DNA of 64,000 bases from an uncultured Eubacteriales bacterium (GTDB lineage: Bacteria; Bacillota; Clostridia; Christensenellales; Aristaeellaceae): positions 186,001 through 250,000 of the forward strand of contig CACYWL010000003.1 in NCBI GenBank assembly GCA_902778055.1. The letters are read 5' to 3'. Shown one piece after another: positions 1 through 8,346 of this stretch (within the stretch, counting starts at the first letter, position 1; every line of letters starts with the position of its first letter). The notes under the pieces are model-generated. The model did no database searches. It worked only from the letters and a program-made list of their open reading frames with translations, and was not told the DNA's origin. Position numbers and translations under genes: made by a program.

Positions 1-1656
1 CCGGTGGGCGACGATGATGCTGGTCCGTCCCCGGAGCATCTCGGCGATGCCCTCCTGCAGCAGCTTCTCCGTCCGGGTATCGATCGAGGAGGTGGCTTCG
101 TCCAGAATCAGGATGGCCGGGTCGGAGAGAAGCGTTCGGGCGAAGGCAACCAGCTGCCGCTCACCCTGGCTCAGGTTGCTGCCGCGCTCCCGGATTTCCG
201 TCTGATAGCCCTGGGGCATCCTGCTGATCAGCTCATCCGCGCGGACCCGCCGGGCAGCCTCCTTGACCTCCGCGTCGGTGGCGTTCAGACGGCCGTAGCG
301 GATGTTCTCCATGAGCGTGCCGGAAAAAATGAAGCTGTCCTGCAGCATGATGCCCAGCTGGGAGCGCAGGGAATGCAGCGTGACCCGGCTGATATCGTGC
401 ACTCCGCCGTCCCGGTCGTGCAGCAGGATCCGTCCCCCGTTCAGGTTGTAGAAGCGGCAGAGCAGGTTGATGACGGTGCTCTTTCCGGCGCCGGTCGGGC
501 CGACCAGCGCGATGCTTTCCCCGGCGCGGACATGAAGGTCGAGATGCTCCAGGACGTTGATCCCGTCTTCGTAGGCGAAGGTGACATCCTGGAAATCCAC
601 CTCCCCGGACAGGGAAGGCAGCTCCTCCGCGTCTGGCGCGTCGTCCACGACCACGGGTTCGTCCATGGTTTCAAAGATGCGCTCCAGATAGGCGATATTG
701 TTGACGAAGGAATTGTAGATATTGGCCAGGTTGGTGATGGGCTGCCAGAACCGGCTGACATACTGCCCCATGGCGAGGATGACGCCGAAGGAAACCATCC
801 GGCCGTCCCCCATCCAGTATACGCCCGCAATGTACAGGAAGGTCAGCACCAGCTGAGTCATCGTTTCGCTGGAGAGCCAGACGCAGTTGCTGATCTTCAC
901 AGCCCGGAGCCAGGCGCTCCGGCAGGCCGAGGCCAGACGCTCCATGATGGAGATGTTGACCTCCTGCCGGTCGAAGAGTTGGGTGACCCTCACCCCGTCG
1001 ATGGATTCCGCCAGGTAGGCGTTATAGTTGCTGTTCTTGTTGCTCTGGTTCTGCCAGGCCCGGCGCTGCCTGGGCTTGATCAGCAGAATGACGGCGATGA
1101 AGAACGGGAGCCCGGCCACGATGACCGTGGCCAGCGTGGCGTCGGTGGAATACATGAAGATGACGATGAAGACCAGGTTGATGATCTCCAGGATCATGTT
1201 GATGATGCCGTTGGAGAGAATGTCGGAGACCGAGTTGACATAGTTGATGACCCGGACCAGGATTTTTCCCGCGGGACGGCTGTCATAATAGCTGAAGGGC
1301 AGCTTCTGCAGATGGGCGAATAGATCGCTGCGGATGTCAAAAATGATATCCTGGCTGACATGGGCCATCATGCGGGAGCGGATGGTCGTAAAGACGATGC
1401 TCAGGGAGATGACCCCCACGAAGAGAAGCGCCATCCGACCGATCATGACGGTATCCTTCCGGGGCACCGCTTCATCCAGAACCCACTGGGTGATCCGGGG
1501 AATGAACAGCGTGGCGACGCTGGCCAGCGCGCTGAGCAGCAGGGCCAGCAGCATTTTGTACTTATGCTTCGCGATGTACTTTCCGGCTCTTTTCAGATGC
1601 TTCCACTGAAAAGGAGATTCCAGCTTTTCGTCGACGTCGAATTTATTCCGGGCCAT
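1..1656 (-). CDS. ABC exporter half-transporter, canonical-ATPase subunit (C-terminus cut by window edge)
   Basis: ATP-driven exporter subunit with an N-terminal six-helix membrane domain (about residues 25-310) followed by a nucleotide-binding domain. The sequence shows Walker A GPTGAGK, a non-standard signature LSQGE, Walker B with the catalytic glutamate intact (LILDEATSS), and an H-loop VAHR exactly at the edge, so only some tens of C-terminal residues are missing (552 codons present). The ATG is one base after the stop of the upstream ABC gene and follows an AAGGAGG inside that gene's end, so the two are translated together. The neighbour carries the complementary degenerate motifs, so they probably form a heterodimer in the cytoplasmic membrane. 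The substrate (drug, lipid or peptide) cannot be told from sequence. Confidence 0.93.
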   Translation of the reverse strand, partial: MARNKFDVDEKLESPFQWKHLKRAGKYIAKHKYKMLLALLLSALASVATLFIPRITQWVLDEAVPRKDTVMIGRMALLFVGVISLSIVFTTIRSRMMAHVSQDIIFDIRSDLFAHLQKLPFSYYDSRPAGKILVRVINYVNSVSDILSNGIINMILEIINLVFIVIFMYSTDATLATVIVAGLPFFIAVILLIKPRQRRAWQNQSNKNSNYNAYLAESIDGVRVTQLFDRQEVNISIMERLASACRSAWLRAVKISNCVWLSSETMTQLVLTFLYIAGVYWMGDGRMVSFGVILAMGQYVSRFWQPITNLANIYNSFVNNIAYLERIFETMDEPVVVDDAPDAEELPSLSGEVDFQDVTFAYEDGINVLEHLDLHVRAGESIALVGPTGAGKSTVINLLCRFYNLNGGRILLHDRDGGVHDISRVTLHSLRSQLGIMLQDSFIFSGTLMENIRYGRLNATDAEVKEAARRVRADELISRMPQGYQTEIRERGSNLSQGERQLVAFARTLLSDPAILILDEATSSIDTRTEKLLQEGIAEMLRGRTSIIVAHR

Positions 1657-1657
1657 G

Positions 1658-3403
1658 TTATACCGCCTCCTTCATGGGAATCCCGTACTGCAGACAGTAG
1701 GTCTGCCAGTAGAAGCCCTTCTTTTCCAGCAGCTCCTGATGCGTTCCCCGCTCCGTGATTCTTCCGTCCTGCAGGACCAGGATCAGATCCGCGTTCCGCA
1801 TGGAGGAAATCCGCTGAGCGATGATAAACTTCGTGCAGGAGAAGGGAAGACGGTTCAGCTGCTCCTGAATGTACCTCTCAGTTTCGCTGTCCACGGCGGA
1901 GGTGGTGTCGTCCATGATCAGGATGGACGGCTGGACGGCCAGGGCCCGGGCCAGCGCAATCCGTTGACGTTGGCCGCCGGAGAGCCCGACTCCCCGTTCG
2001 CCGATGATCGTGTCATAGCCTTCGGGCAGCTTTTCGATGAACTCCGCCGCATCCGCCCGGCGCGCAAAATCCTTCACCTCATCCAGGGACAGCTCCTGGT
2101 TGCCGAAGGCAATATTGCCCTCCGCCGTATCGGAGAACAGGAACACATCCTGGGTCGCGGTTCCGATCCCGCTTCGCAGCTGATGAAGCTTCCACTGCTT
2201 CACATCGCAGCCATCGACCCGGACCTGGCCTTCCGAAACATCGTAGAAGCGGGCCAGCAGGTGGATCAGCGTGGTTTTTCCGCCGCCGGTGGGTCCCATG
2301 ACCGCGACCGTCTGCCCGGGCTGAACGGAGAAGCTTACATCCTCCAGAATGGACTTGCCGTCCACGCGGAAGGAAACGCGGTCAAACTCTATCTCGCCCT
2401 GCATGTGCTCGTGATCCTCGGCATCGGGCGCGTCTTCGATCTCCCGTTTGCTGAAGGCCAGCTCCATGACCTTGGCCGCGGAGGTGGAGAAACGCTGGAG
2501 ATCGTTGATCAGATTGCCCAGCTCCCGCATGGGGTTGGAGACGGCCCAGCTCAGGCCGGTGAAGATGGCCAGCTGACCTGGCGTCAGCTCGCCCCGGATG
2601 ATGAACAGTCCGCCCACGAAGACGGTTACCAGCTGGATGGCGTTGACCAGCAGCTCAATCATCGGGAAGAAGGTCAGCCACAGCTTGTTGATGCGAAGAT
2701 GGCTGGCCCGGAACGCCTGGTTTTTCTCCCCGAAGCGCTCCTTTTCGAATTCCTCGCGGGAGAAGGCCTTTACCACGCGGTTGCCTGCGATGTTCTCCTG
2801 GGCGGCCGCGTTCATGTCGCTGAGCTTCTCCCGCATGAACGCGAAACGCGGACGCACGTGGCGGGAGAAGGTTTTGGAAATCAGCATCAGTACCGGTGTA
2901 ATCACGAAAAGCAGCACCGTCAGCTTCCAGTTGACGATGGCCAGATAAACGATCGTGAACAGGAAAGTGCAGACTGCGTCGATGATCCGGTAATCGATAT
3001 AGCTGAGAAAATGCCGGCACCAGTCCAGATCTGCGCTCATGCGGGTCATCAGATCCCCGGTGCGGTGAATGTCGAAGTAGCGCATGTCGTGGTACTGCAT
3101 TTTGGTGAACAGGCGGCGGCGCAGATTGTAGATCACATTCTGGGATGCGGTTTCCAGAAAGATGACCATCAGGTACCGCAGCCCCTCCCGACCGAGCTTG
3201 ACCACGAGCATGACTCCCAGAATGGCCAGCAGCGGATCCGCGTTCCGGGCCATGATGACATCGTCGATCAGCCGCTGGGACAGCGCGGGATTCACCAGCA
3301 GAAGGAGCGAGGTAAATGCGCTGATGCACAGGGCAATGATCTGCCTGCGGCGGAAGGGCGCGTCCATATTTTCCCACAGCCAGGCGATCTGCTTCTGAAT
3401 CAT
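1658..3403 (-). CDS. ABC exporter half-transporter, degenerate-site subunit
   Basis: A 581-residue ABC exporter with six predicted membrane helices (residues about 20-290) and a C-terminal ATPase domain. Walker A is GPTGGGKT (370-377) and the signature is canonical LSGGQ (474-478). The catalytic glutamate after Walker B is Asp499 (IMDDTTS), and the H-loop histidine is Gln530 (IIAQR). These are the changes known in the 'degenerate' half of heterodimeric exporters such as TM287/288. Its own ATP site is therefore probably weak, while its LSGGQ completes the active site of the downstream partner. The ATG has a GGAGGAAACC ribosome site. A perfectly spaced sigma-A promoter lies about 50 bases upstream, and the operon diverges from the FAD oxidoreductase gene. 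Confidence 0.95.
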   Translation of the reverse strand: MIQKQIAWLWENMDAPFRRRQIIALCISAFTSLLLLVNPALSQRLIDDVIMARNADPLLAILGVMLVVKLGREGLRYLMVIFLETASQNVIYNLRRRLFTKMQYHDMRYFDIHRTGDLMTRMSADLDWCRHFLSYIDYRIIDAVCTFLFTIVYLAIVNWKLTVLLFVITPVLMLISKTFSRHVRPRFAFMREKLSDMNAAAQENIAGNRVVKAFSREEFEKERFGEKNQAFRASHLRINKLWLTFFPMIELLVNAIQLVTVFVGGLFIIRGELTPGQLAIFTGLSWAVSNPMRELGNLINDLQRFSTSAAKVMELAFSKREIEDAPDAEDHEHMQGEIEFDRVSFRVDGKSILEDVSFSVQPGQTVAVMGPTGGGKTTLIHLLARFYDVSEGQVRVDGCDVKQWKLHQLRSGIGTATQDVFLFSDTAEGNIAFGNQELSLDEVKDFARRADAAEFIEKLPEGYDTIIGERGVGLSGGQRQRIALARALAVQPSILIMDDTTSAVDSETERYIQEQLNRLPFSCTKFIIAQRISSMRNADLILVLQDGRITERGTHQELLEKKGFYWQTYCLQYGIPMKEAV

Positions 3404-3451
3404 GGTTTCCTCCAGTCCGACTCTTTTTTAAGAGAAGCGAATTTCGCGCTG

Positions 3452-3480
3452 ATTATAGAAGTCTGCCCGGGCGGTGTCAA
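3452..3480 (-). promoter_or_regulatory. Sigma-A promoter for the ABC exporter operon
   Basis: On the minus strand TTGACA (3480-3475) and TATAAT (3457-3452) are separated by 17 bases, a full consensus match, about 50 bases ahead of the ABC gene start at 3403. Confidence 0.8.
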
Positions 3481-3598
3481 TCCCTCACAGCCATTCTTTG
3501 CACAGAAAAAAACAGAGCTGCCCGATCTGTCCCGTTTCGGGCACGAAAGCGACAGACGGGGGCGGAGGCCGCGCTTCCGCTTCCTCTATTCCGGTACA

Positions 3599-3627
3599 TT
3601 GACAAAAATGTCGCAGGGCGATATGAT
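3599..3627 (+). promoter_or_regulatory. Sigma-A promoter for the FAD oxidoreductase gene
   Basis: TTGACA (3599-3604), 17-base spacer, TATGAT (3622-3627), 73 bases before the ATG at 3701. It is divergent from the ABC promoter about 120 bases away; the 297-base gap holds these two promoters and no gene that I can see. Confidence 0.7.
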
Positions 3628-3700
3628 GAAGAGTGAGGTTTCCGGCCTTGTTCCGGGCCTCTGAATACAAGAGGAGGCACAGGAAGACCTGTAGCGGATC

Positions 3701-5257
3701 ATGATGAAAAAAGCGCTGGTGATCGGAGGGGGGCCTGCGGGCCTGACGGCGGCCTATGAGCTGCTGAACCAGTCGGATGAATACGAAGTGACCGTGCTGG
3801 AGGAAGGCACCCAGGTGGGCGGCATTTCCAAGACGGTGGCCTATCACGGAAACCGCATGGATATGGGCGGACACCGCTTTTTCTCCAAGGTGCCGGAGGT
3901 CAACGAATGGTGGGAGCGGATGCTGCCCACGCAGGGCGCGATGCCCTGGGATGACCGGAAGCTGGGGCGAACCTCTCAGGTGAAGGCGGGCGGGCCCGAT
4001 CCGGAGAAGACGGACCGGGTGATGCTGCGCCGGAACCGGCTGAGCCGGATTTTCTTCAACGCCAAATTCTTTGACTATCCCATCTCCCTGAAAATGGAAA
4101 CCATCCGGAACATGGGGCTCGGAACCACGATCGTCGTGGGCTTTTCCTATCTGAAAACCCTGTTCCACAAGCGGGAGGAAAAGTCCCTGGAGGACTTCTA
4201 CATCAACCGCTTCGGAAAGAAACTGTACTCCATGTTCTTCGAGCACTACACGGAGAACCTGTGGGGCCGGCACCCCAGCGAGATCGATCCCTCCTGGGGG
4301 GCGCAGCGGGTGAAGGGGCTGAGCATCCGCGCCATTCTGAAGGATATTTTCGGAAAGATGTTCCATCAGAAGAACCGGAAGGTGGAAACCTCGCTGATCG
4401 AGGAATTTGCCTATCCGAAGCTGGGACCGGGGCAGCTGTGGGAGCTGACGGCGCAGGAAATTGAAAAGAAGGGCGGCCGCGTGCTGCTGAACAGCCGGGT
4501 GGTCGGGGCCATCCGGGAGGGCGGACGGATCACCGGGCTGAGGGTGATCCGGGACGGGGAGGAGACCGTCATGGACGCGGACTGCGTCATCTCCTCCATG
4601 CCTCTGAAGGATCTGGTGCACGGGATGAATGACGTGCCGGAGAACATCCGGAAGATTGCCGAGGGCCTGCCCTACAGGGATTACATGACGGTCGGCGTAC
4701 TGGTTCCCAGGCTGAAGCTGGAGAATAAGACGAAGATCAAAACCATCGGGAACATCGTGCCGGACAACTGGGTCTATGTCCATGACCGGCATGTGCAGAT
4801 GGGGCGTTTCCAGATCTACAACAACTGGTCTCCCTACATGGTGAAGGATCTGGAGCATACCGTATGGATGGGGCTGGAGTACTTCTGCAACGAGGGGGAT
4901 CAGCTCTGGTCCATGAAGGACGAGGACTTCGGACGGATGGGCATCCGGGAGATGGTCGAGCTGGGGCTGATCGACCGGGAAGACGAGGTGCTGGACTTCC
5001 ACGTGGAACGGGTCAAAAAGGCCTATCCGGCCTACTTTGACACCTATGCGCAGATTGACGAGCTGCGGAAATGGCTGGACTCGATCGGCAACCTGTACTG
5101 TGTCGGCCGGAACGGACAGCACCGCTACAACAATATCGACCACAGCATGTGCACCTCCTTCGAGACGGTGAAGAACATCCTGTCCGGAGCGGAGAGAAAG
5201 GATAACATCTGGAGCGTCAACACGGAGCAGGAGTACCACGAGGTCGGAAAATCCTGA
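3701..5257 (+). CDS. NAD(P)/FAD-dependent oxidoreductase (amine-oxidase / UDP-galactopyranose-mutase-like fold)
   Basis: A 518-residue flavoprotein with an N-terminal Rossmann dinucleotide motif ([15 protein letters not shown], residues about 7-21), the MGGHRFF segment about 50 residues on, and a C-terminal FAD-closing segment ([17 protein letters not shown]). This arrangement is typical of the protoporphyrinogen oxidase/UDP-galactopyranose-mutase-like superfamily found in surface-glycan loci. The substrate is unknown; a sugar nucleotide or lipid-linked sugar is inferred from the neighbours only. There is a second ATG at 3704, and the best ribosome-site-like sequence (GAGGAGG) lies over 20 bases upstream, so initiation looks weak. 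It is the first gene of a plus-strand group with a radical SAM protein and two membrane proteins. Confidence 0.85.
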   Translation: MMKKALVIGGGPAGLTAAYELLNQSDEYEVTVLEEGTQVGGISKTVAYHGNRMDMGGHRFFSKVPEVNEWWERMLPTQGAMPWDDRKLGRTSQVKAGGPDPEKTDRVMLRRNRLSRIFFNAKFFDYPISLKMETIRNMGLGTTIVVGFSYLKTLFHKREEKSLEDFYINRFGKKLYSMFFEHYTENLWGRHPSEIDPSWGAQRVKGLSIRAILKDIFGKMFHQKNRKVETSLIEEFAYPKLGPGQLWELTAQEIEKKGGRVLLNSRVVGAIREGGRITGLRVIRDGEETVMDADCVISSMPLKDLVHGMNDVPENIRKIAEGLPYRDYMTVGVLVPRLKLENKTKIKTIGNIVPDNWVYVHDRHVQMGRFQIYNNWSPYMVKDLEHTVWMGLEYFCNEGDQLWSMKDEDFGRMGIREMVELGLIDREDEVLDFHVERVKKAYPAYFDTYAQIDELRKWLDSIGNLYCVGRNGQHRYNNIDHSMCTSFETVKNILSGAERKDNIWSVNTEQEYHEVGKS

Positions 5258-5312
5258 CGGGCGGGACGGAAAGATGTCCCCGGCAGGGAAGCTCCGCCGG
5301 AGGGGCAATGCG

Positions 5313-5326
5313 CCCCGCATGCGGGG
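5313..5326. repeat. Perfect 14-base GC palindrome between two genes
   Basis: CCCCGCATGCGGGG is a perfect palindrome followed by AAAA, in the 117-base gap between the FAD oxidoreductase and radical SAM genes. It could be a weak attenuating hairpin or a protein site. There is no T-run, so it is not a standard terminator. Confidence 0.4.
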
Positions 5327-5374
5327 AAAAGAGCATGAAGGAAGGAGCCCGGCGGTCCGGAAGGACGGCCGGGG

Positions 5375-6385
5375 ATGAAAAAGAAAATGTCAGTACGAAT
5401 CAGCAGTTTTCTGGGAAAATTCGGGTTCTGGGCGAGGGTGAAGTTTCCCGCGCTTTCCAGCGAGGCCTATCTGAAGCTGCAGTTTATCACCCGGCGGAAG
5501 ATGCAGGAGAAGTATACCCGGTATTTTCTGAGCCAGCCGGAGGCGCCGATGCCCAACGTGGTCAACATCGAGACGATCAACCGGTGCAACTCCACCTGTG
5601 CCTTCTGCACAGCCAACATCCATGCGGAAAAGCGTCCCTTCATGCAGATCGACATGGATCTGTACAAGTCGATCATCGATCAGCTGGCGGACTGGGGATA
5701 CAGGGGACATCTGACGCTGTACGGCAACAACGAGCCGCTGCTGGACAAGCGCATTGTGGAGATGCATCAGTATGCGCGGGAGAAACTGCCGGACAGCTTC
5801 ATCTTCATGAGCACCAACGGGCTGCTGCTGAATATGGAAAAGCTGAAGGCGGTGCAGCCCTACATCGATCAGCTGATCATCAACAACTATGCCAATTCCT
5901 ACAAGATGCATAAAAACATCCAGCAGATCTATGATTACTGCAAGGCCCATCCGGAGGAGTTTGAGGACGTCGAGATCGTGATCCAGATGCGGTATCTGCA
6001 GGAGGTGCTGACCAACCGGGCCGGCTCCGCGCCGAACAAGCAGGCGACGGAAAAGGTGGTGAAGGAGACCTGCCTTCTGCCCTTTACGGACATGTGGATC
6101 ATGCCCAACGGAAAGGTCGGCCTGTGCTGCTGCGACAATTACGAGGTGACGGACTTCGGGGATCTGAACACCATGACGGTCCGGGAATGCTGGAACGGGC
6201 CGAAGATGCGGAAGGTCCGGGAAGCCATCGCGGAGGGAAGGCAGAACTACAGCTTCTGCAAGCACTGCGACTTTATTGATGCCGGGTTCCGGATGACGCT
6301 GGTGAAGCATATTCTGGCCGGCAACCAGGAGGCGGCCAACCGGGCCGGCGGAGACGAGAAGAACCGGCTGAAGGACCGCAGATAA
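5375..6385 (+). CDS. Radical SAM protein with SPASM-type C-terminal cluster domain
   Basis: A 336-residue radical SAM enzyme. The cluster motif CNSTCAFC (CxxxCxxC) lies near residue 70 after NRC, and a GNNEP segment follows in the barrel. The C-terminal part carries a SPASM-like cysteine set: a cysteine in KETCLLPF, then GLCCCDNYEVTDFGDL and FCKHCDF. SPASM proteins modify peptides, sugars or other substrates using an extra iron-sulfur cluster. The substrate here is not recognisable, and no small precursor peptide was seen next door. The ATG has GGAAGG about 11 bases upstream. It lies between a flavoprotein and two membrane proteins, suggesting a role in modifying a surface glycan or its lipid carrier (inference). 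Confidence 0.88.
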   Translation: MKKKMSVRISSFLGKFGFWARVKFPALSSEAYLKLQFITRRKMQEKYTRYFLSQPEAPMPNVVNIETINRCNSTCAFCTANIHAEKRPFMQIDMDLYKSIIDQLADWGYRGHLTLYGNNEPLLDKRIVEMHQYAREKLPDSFIFMSTNGLLLNMEKLKAVQPYIDQLIINNYANSYKMHKNIQQIYDYCKAHPEEFEDVEIVIQMRYLQEVLTNRAGSAPNKQATEKVVKETCLLPFTDMWIMPNGKVGLCCCDNYEVTDFGDLNTMTVRECWNGPKMRKVREAIAEGRQNYSFCKHCDFIDAGFRMTLVKHILAGNQEAANRAGGDEKNRLKDRR

Positions 6386-6451
6386 GGGCCCGGAAGCGGG
6401 AGAAGCCGCAGAAGCCGGAAACGGAAGGATGCGGGGAGACGGGAGGAATCC

Positions 6452-8275
6452 ATGAAGAGCATGCGGAGCATGCCGGCGCGGGCGGCCGCGCTGCTGCTGG
6501 CGCTGCTGCTGGCGGCAGGATACGCGCTGCTGCCGGTGACGGAGGAGCAGAACTATGTCAGCAACAGCGGGCGGAAAAAGGCCGAAATCCCCACGGACGG
6601 GGAGCTGACCTGGGAATGGAAGCCGGAGACGCAGAGCCCGGAAAGCCTGACGCTGACGCTTTCCGGAAAGAAAAAGGCGGCGGGCATGACGGTTTATGCC
6701 CGGATCCTGACCGGAGAGGGCGGGGAGGCGGCCTCCGCCGCCCAGGCGGTGGACGAAATGGGCGACAGCGAAGACATCGTGCTGCGCGGAAGCTTCTCCG
6801 GAGAGAAAACCTATACGCTGGCCCTCCGGGCGGAGGGAGAAGGCTCCATCAAGGTCAAGGGCGCGGAGGACGACGGGGGCGCCTTTACGCCGATGCTTCA
6901 GGAATCGGGGCGGGCGGCCAGACGGAATCCCTCACTGCTTTATTTCGCGGCAGGGCTGCTGATGCTGGCCCTGACGCCGGCAACGGAGAAAAAGGCGGGC
7001 TCCCTGAGAGATCGGAAAAAAGCGAATATCCCCCTGGGGGAGCGGCTGCTGCCCTGGGGCACCTTTGCGCTGCTTTTCGGCCTTGGCCTCCTGATCTGCC
7101 TGAACAAGCCGGTTTTTGATTCCGGCAGCCCCTGGCAGACCTGGGACGAGGACGAGGTCCATCATTTTGCGGTTCTGGGGATGCTGCCCGGCAACGCGGC
7201 CTCCCTGAACGAATGGCTGGGGGCGGTGATCACCTGGTATCCGGGGTATCTTCCCCTGGCGCTGGGCGGGACGCTGGCCGGCTTTTTTACCCGGGACGCA
7301 GGGATCATCTACAGGGCCTGCATTCTGATGAGCAGCCTGGTTTATGCCGGCATGGCCGGCCTGGCGGTGCGTCATGCCCCGAGATACAAGGCGACCTTCC
7401 TGACCGCGGCCACGCTGCCCGCGGCGGTGTTTCAGATGACCAGCCGAACCTACGATACCGTGGTGGCCGGAAGTATCCTGCTGGGACTGGCCCTGGTGCT
7501 TGAATGCGCGGAGCGGCGGGAAAGAATCACTCCGCTGAGGGCGATGACGATGACGGCCCTGATGGCCTTCGGCACGGTGGCGAAACCGGCGTACAGCCTG
7601 GTGCTGCTGAGCCTGCTGATGATCCCCGTGGAATGCTTCGGCGGGAAAAAACAGTGCTGGATTTTCCGTGCCTTTGCTGCGGCCATGTTGCTCTGGTGCC
7701 TGGCGGCGCTGCTGGTTCCGGGAGCATACGATTCCGTCCGGGGCGGAGATGAGCGCTTCGCGGGGGCCGACGCCGCGGGGCAGGCGGCCTGGATCGCGGC
7801 CCATCCCTGGGAGGGGCTGACCCGGCCGTTCGTCTACTTCTGGGAGAACCAGCGGATGCTGATGATCATGGGCATTTCGCACTGGGCGTACCTTGGGAAC
7901 CGGCTGGAGTGGGCGGAGCTGTATACCTCGCTGCTGCTGCTCGTGGCTCCGTTCTGTGCCTTTGAGCGGAAAGCGCAGCCGCGGACGCTGCTGACGCCGG
8001 GGCGCCGGCTCGCTCTGGCGGGCATTGCTCTGGGCACAGAGCTGGTTCTGATCTTTACCCAGTTTATAGTATCCTCCCCGGTGGGCGGGGCGATCACCGG
8101 AATGCAGGCCAGATACTTCATGCCGCTGTGGATTGCCCTGGCCCTGGCTCTCATGCTGCCGGGGGGAATCCGGAAACGGATCGATCCGCGGGCGGGCGGA
8201 GTGATGACGGCGGCGGTCTTCGCTGCCTGCGCCTGGAGCAACATCAGCTACGCGCTGTACTGGCTCGGCCTGTAG
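6452..8275 (+). CDS. Polytopic membrane protein, DUF2142-like
   Basis: A 607-residue protein with an N-terminal hydrophobic segment (about 8-28), an extracytoplasmic beta-rich region (about 35-155), and then roughly ten membrane helices. The segment DEDEVHHFAVLGMLPGN after the second helix, TLPAAVFQMTSRTYDTVV in the middle and VGGAITGMQARYFMPLW near the end match the pattern of DUF2142 membrane proteins. These are GT-C-like proteins common in surface-polysaccharide loci. I expect a role in glycan transfer or export at the membrane, but no catalytic residues can be assigned. Start ATG with GGGAGGAATCC just upstream. Followed after 71 bases by another large membrane protein of similar layout. 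Confidence 0.72.
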   Translation: MKSMRSMPARAAALLLALLLAAGYALLPVTEEQNYVSNSGRKKAEIPTDGELTWEWKPETQSPESLTLTLSGKKKAAGMTVYARILTGEGGEAASAAQAVDEMGDSEDIVLRGSFSGEKTYTLALRAEGEGSIKVKGAEDDGGAFTPMLQESGRAARRNPSLLYFAAGLLMLALTPATEKKAGSLRDRKKANIPLGERLLPWGTFALLFGLGLLICLNKPVFDSGSPWQTWDEDEVHHFAVLGMLPGNAASLNEWLGAVITWYPGYLPLALGGTLAGFFTRDAGIIYRACILMSSLVYAGMAGLAVRHAPRYKATFLTAATLPAAVFQMTSRTYDTVVAGSILLGLALVLECAERRERITPLRAMTMTALMAFGTVAKPAYSLVLLSLLMIPVECFGGKKQCWIFRAFAAAMLLWCLAALLVPGAYDSVRGGDERFAGADAAGQAAWIAAHPWEGLTRPFVYFWENQRMLMIMGISHWAYLGNRLEWAELYTSLLLLVAPFCAFERKAQPRTLLTPGRRLALAGIALGTELVLIFTQFIVSSPVGGAITGMQARYFMPLWIALALALMLPGGIRKRIDPRAGGVMTAAVFAACAWSNISYALYWLGL

Positions 8276-8346
8276 ACGGTGCGCAACCCTGCCCGGAATC
8301 CCGAAGCTGAAACCGAAACCGAAGAACAGAGAGGAGCGTATTTCCC

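Noticed and set aside
3404..3700. Small open frames in the divergent gap between the ABC and FAD genes.
   Set aside because: They cross the two consensus promoters and have no ribosome sites, so they are unlikely to be genes.
5375..6385. The SPASM radical SAM protein as a RiPP-maturation enzyme.
   Set aside because: No small precursor peptide with a ribosome site, no RRE-like protein, and no peptidase or peptide exporter directly linked. The divergent ABC exporter is a separate operon, and the gene context is glycan-like.
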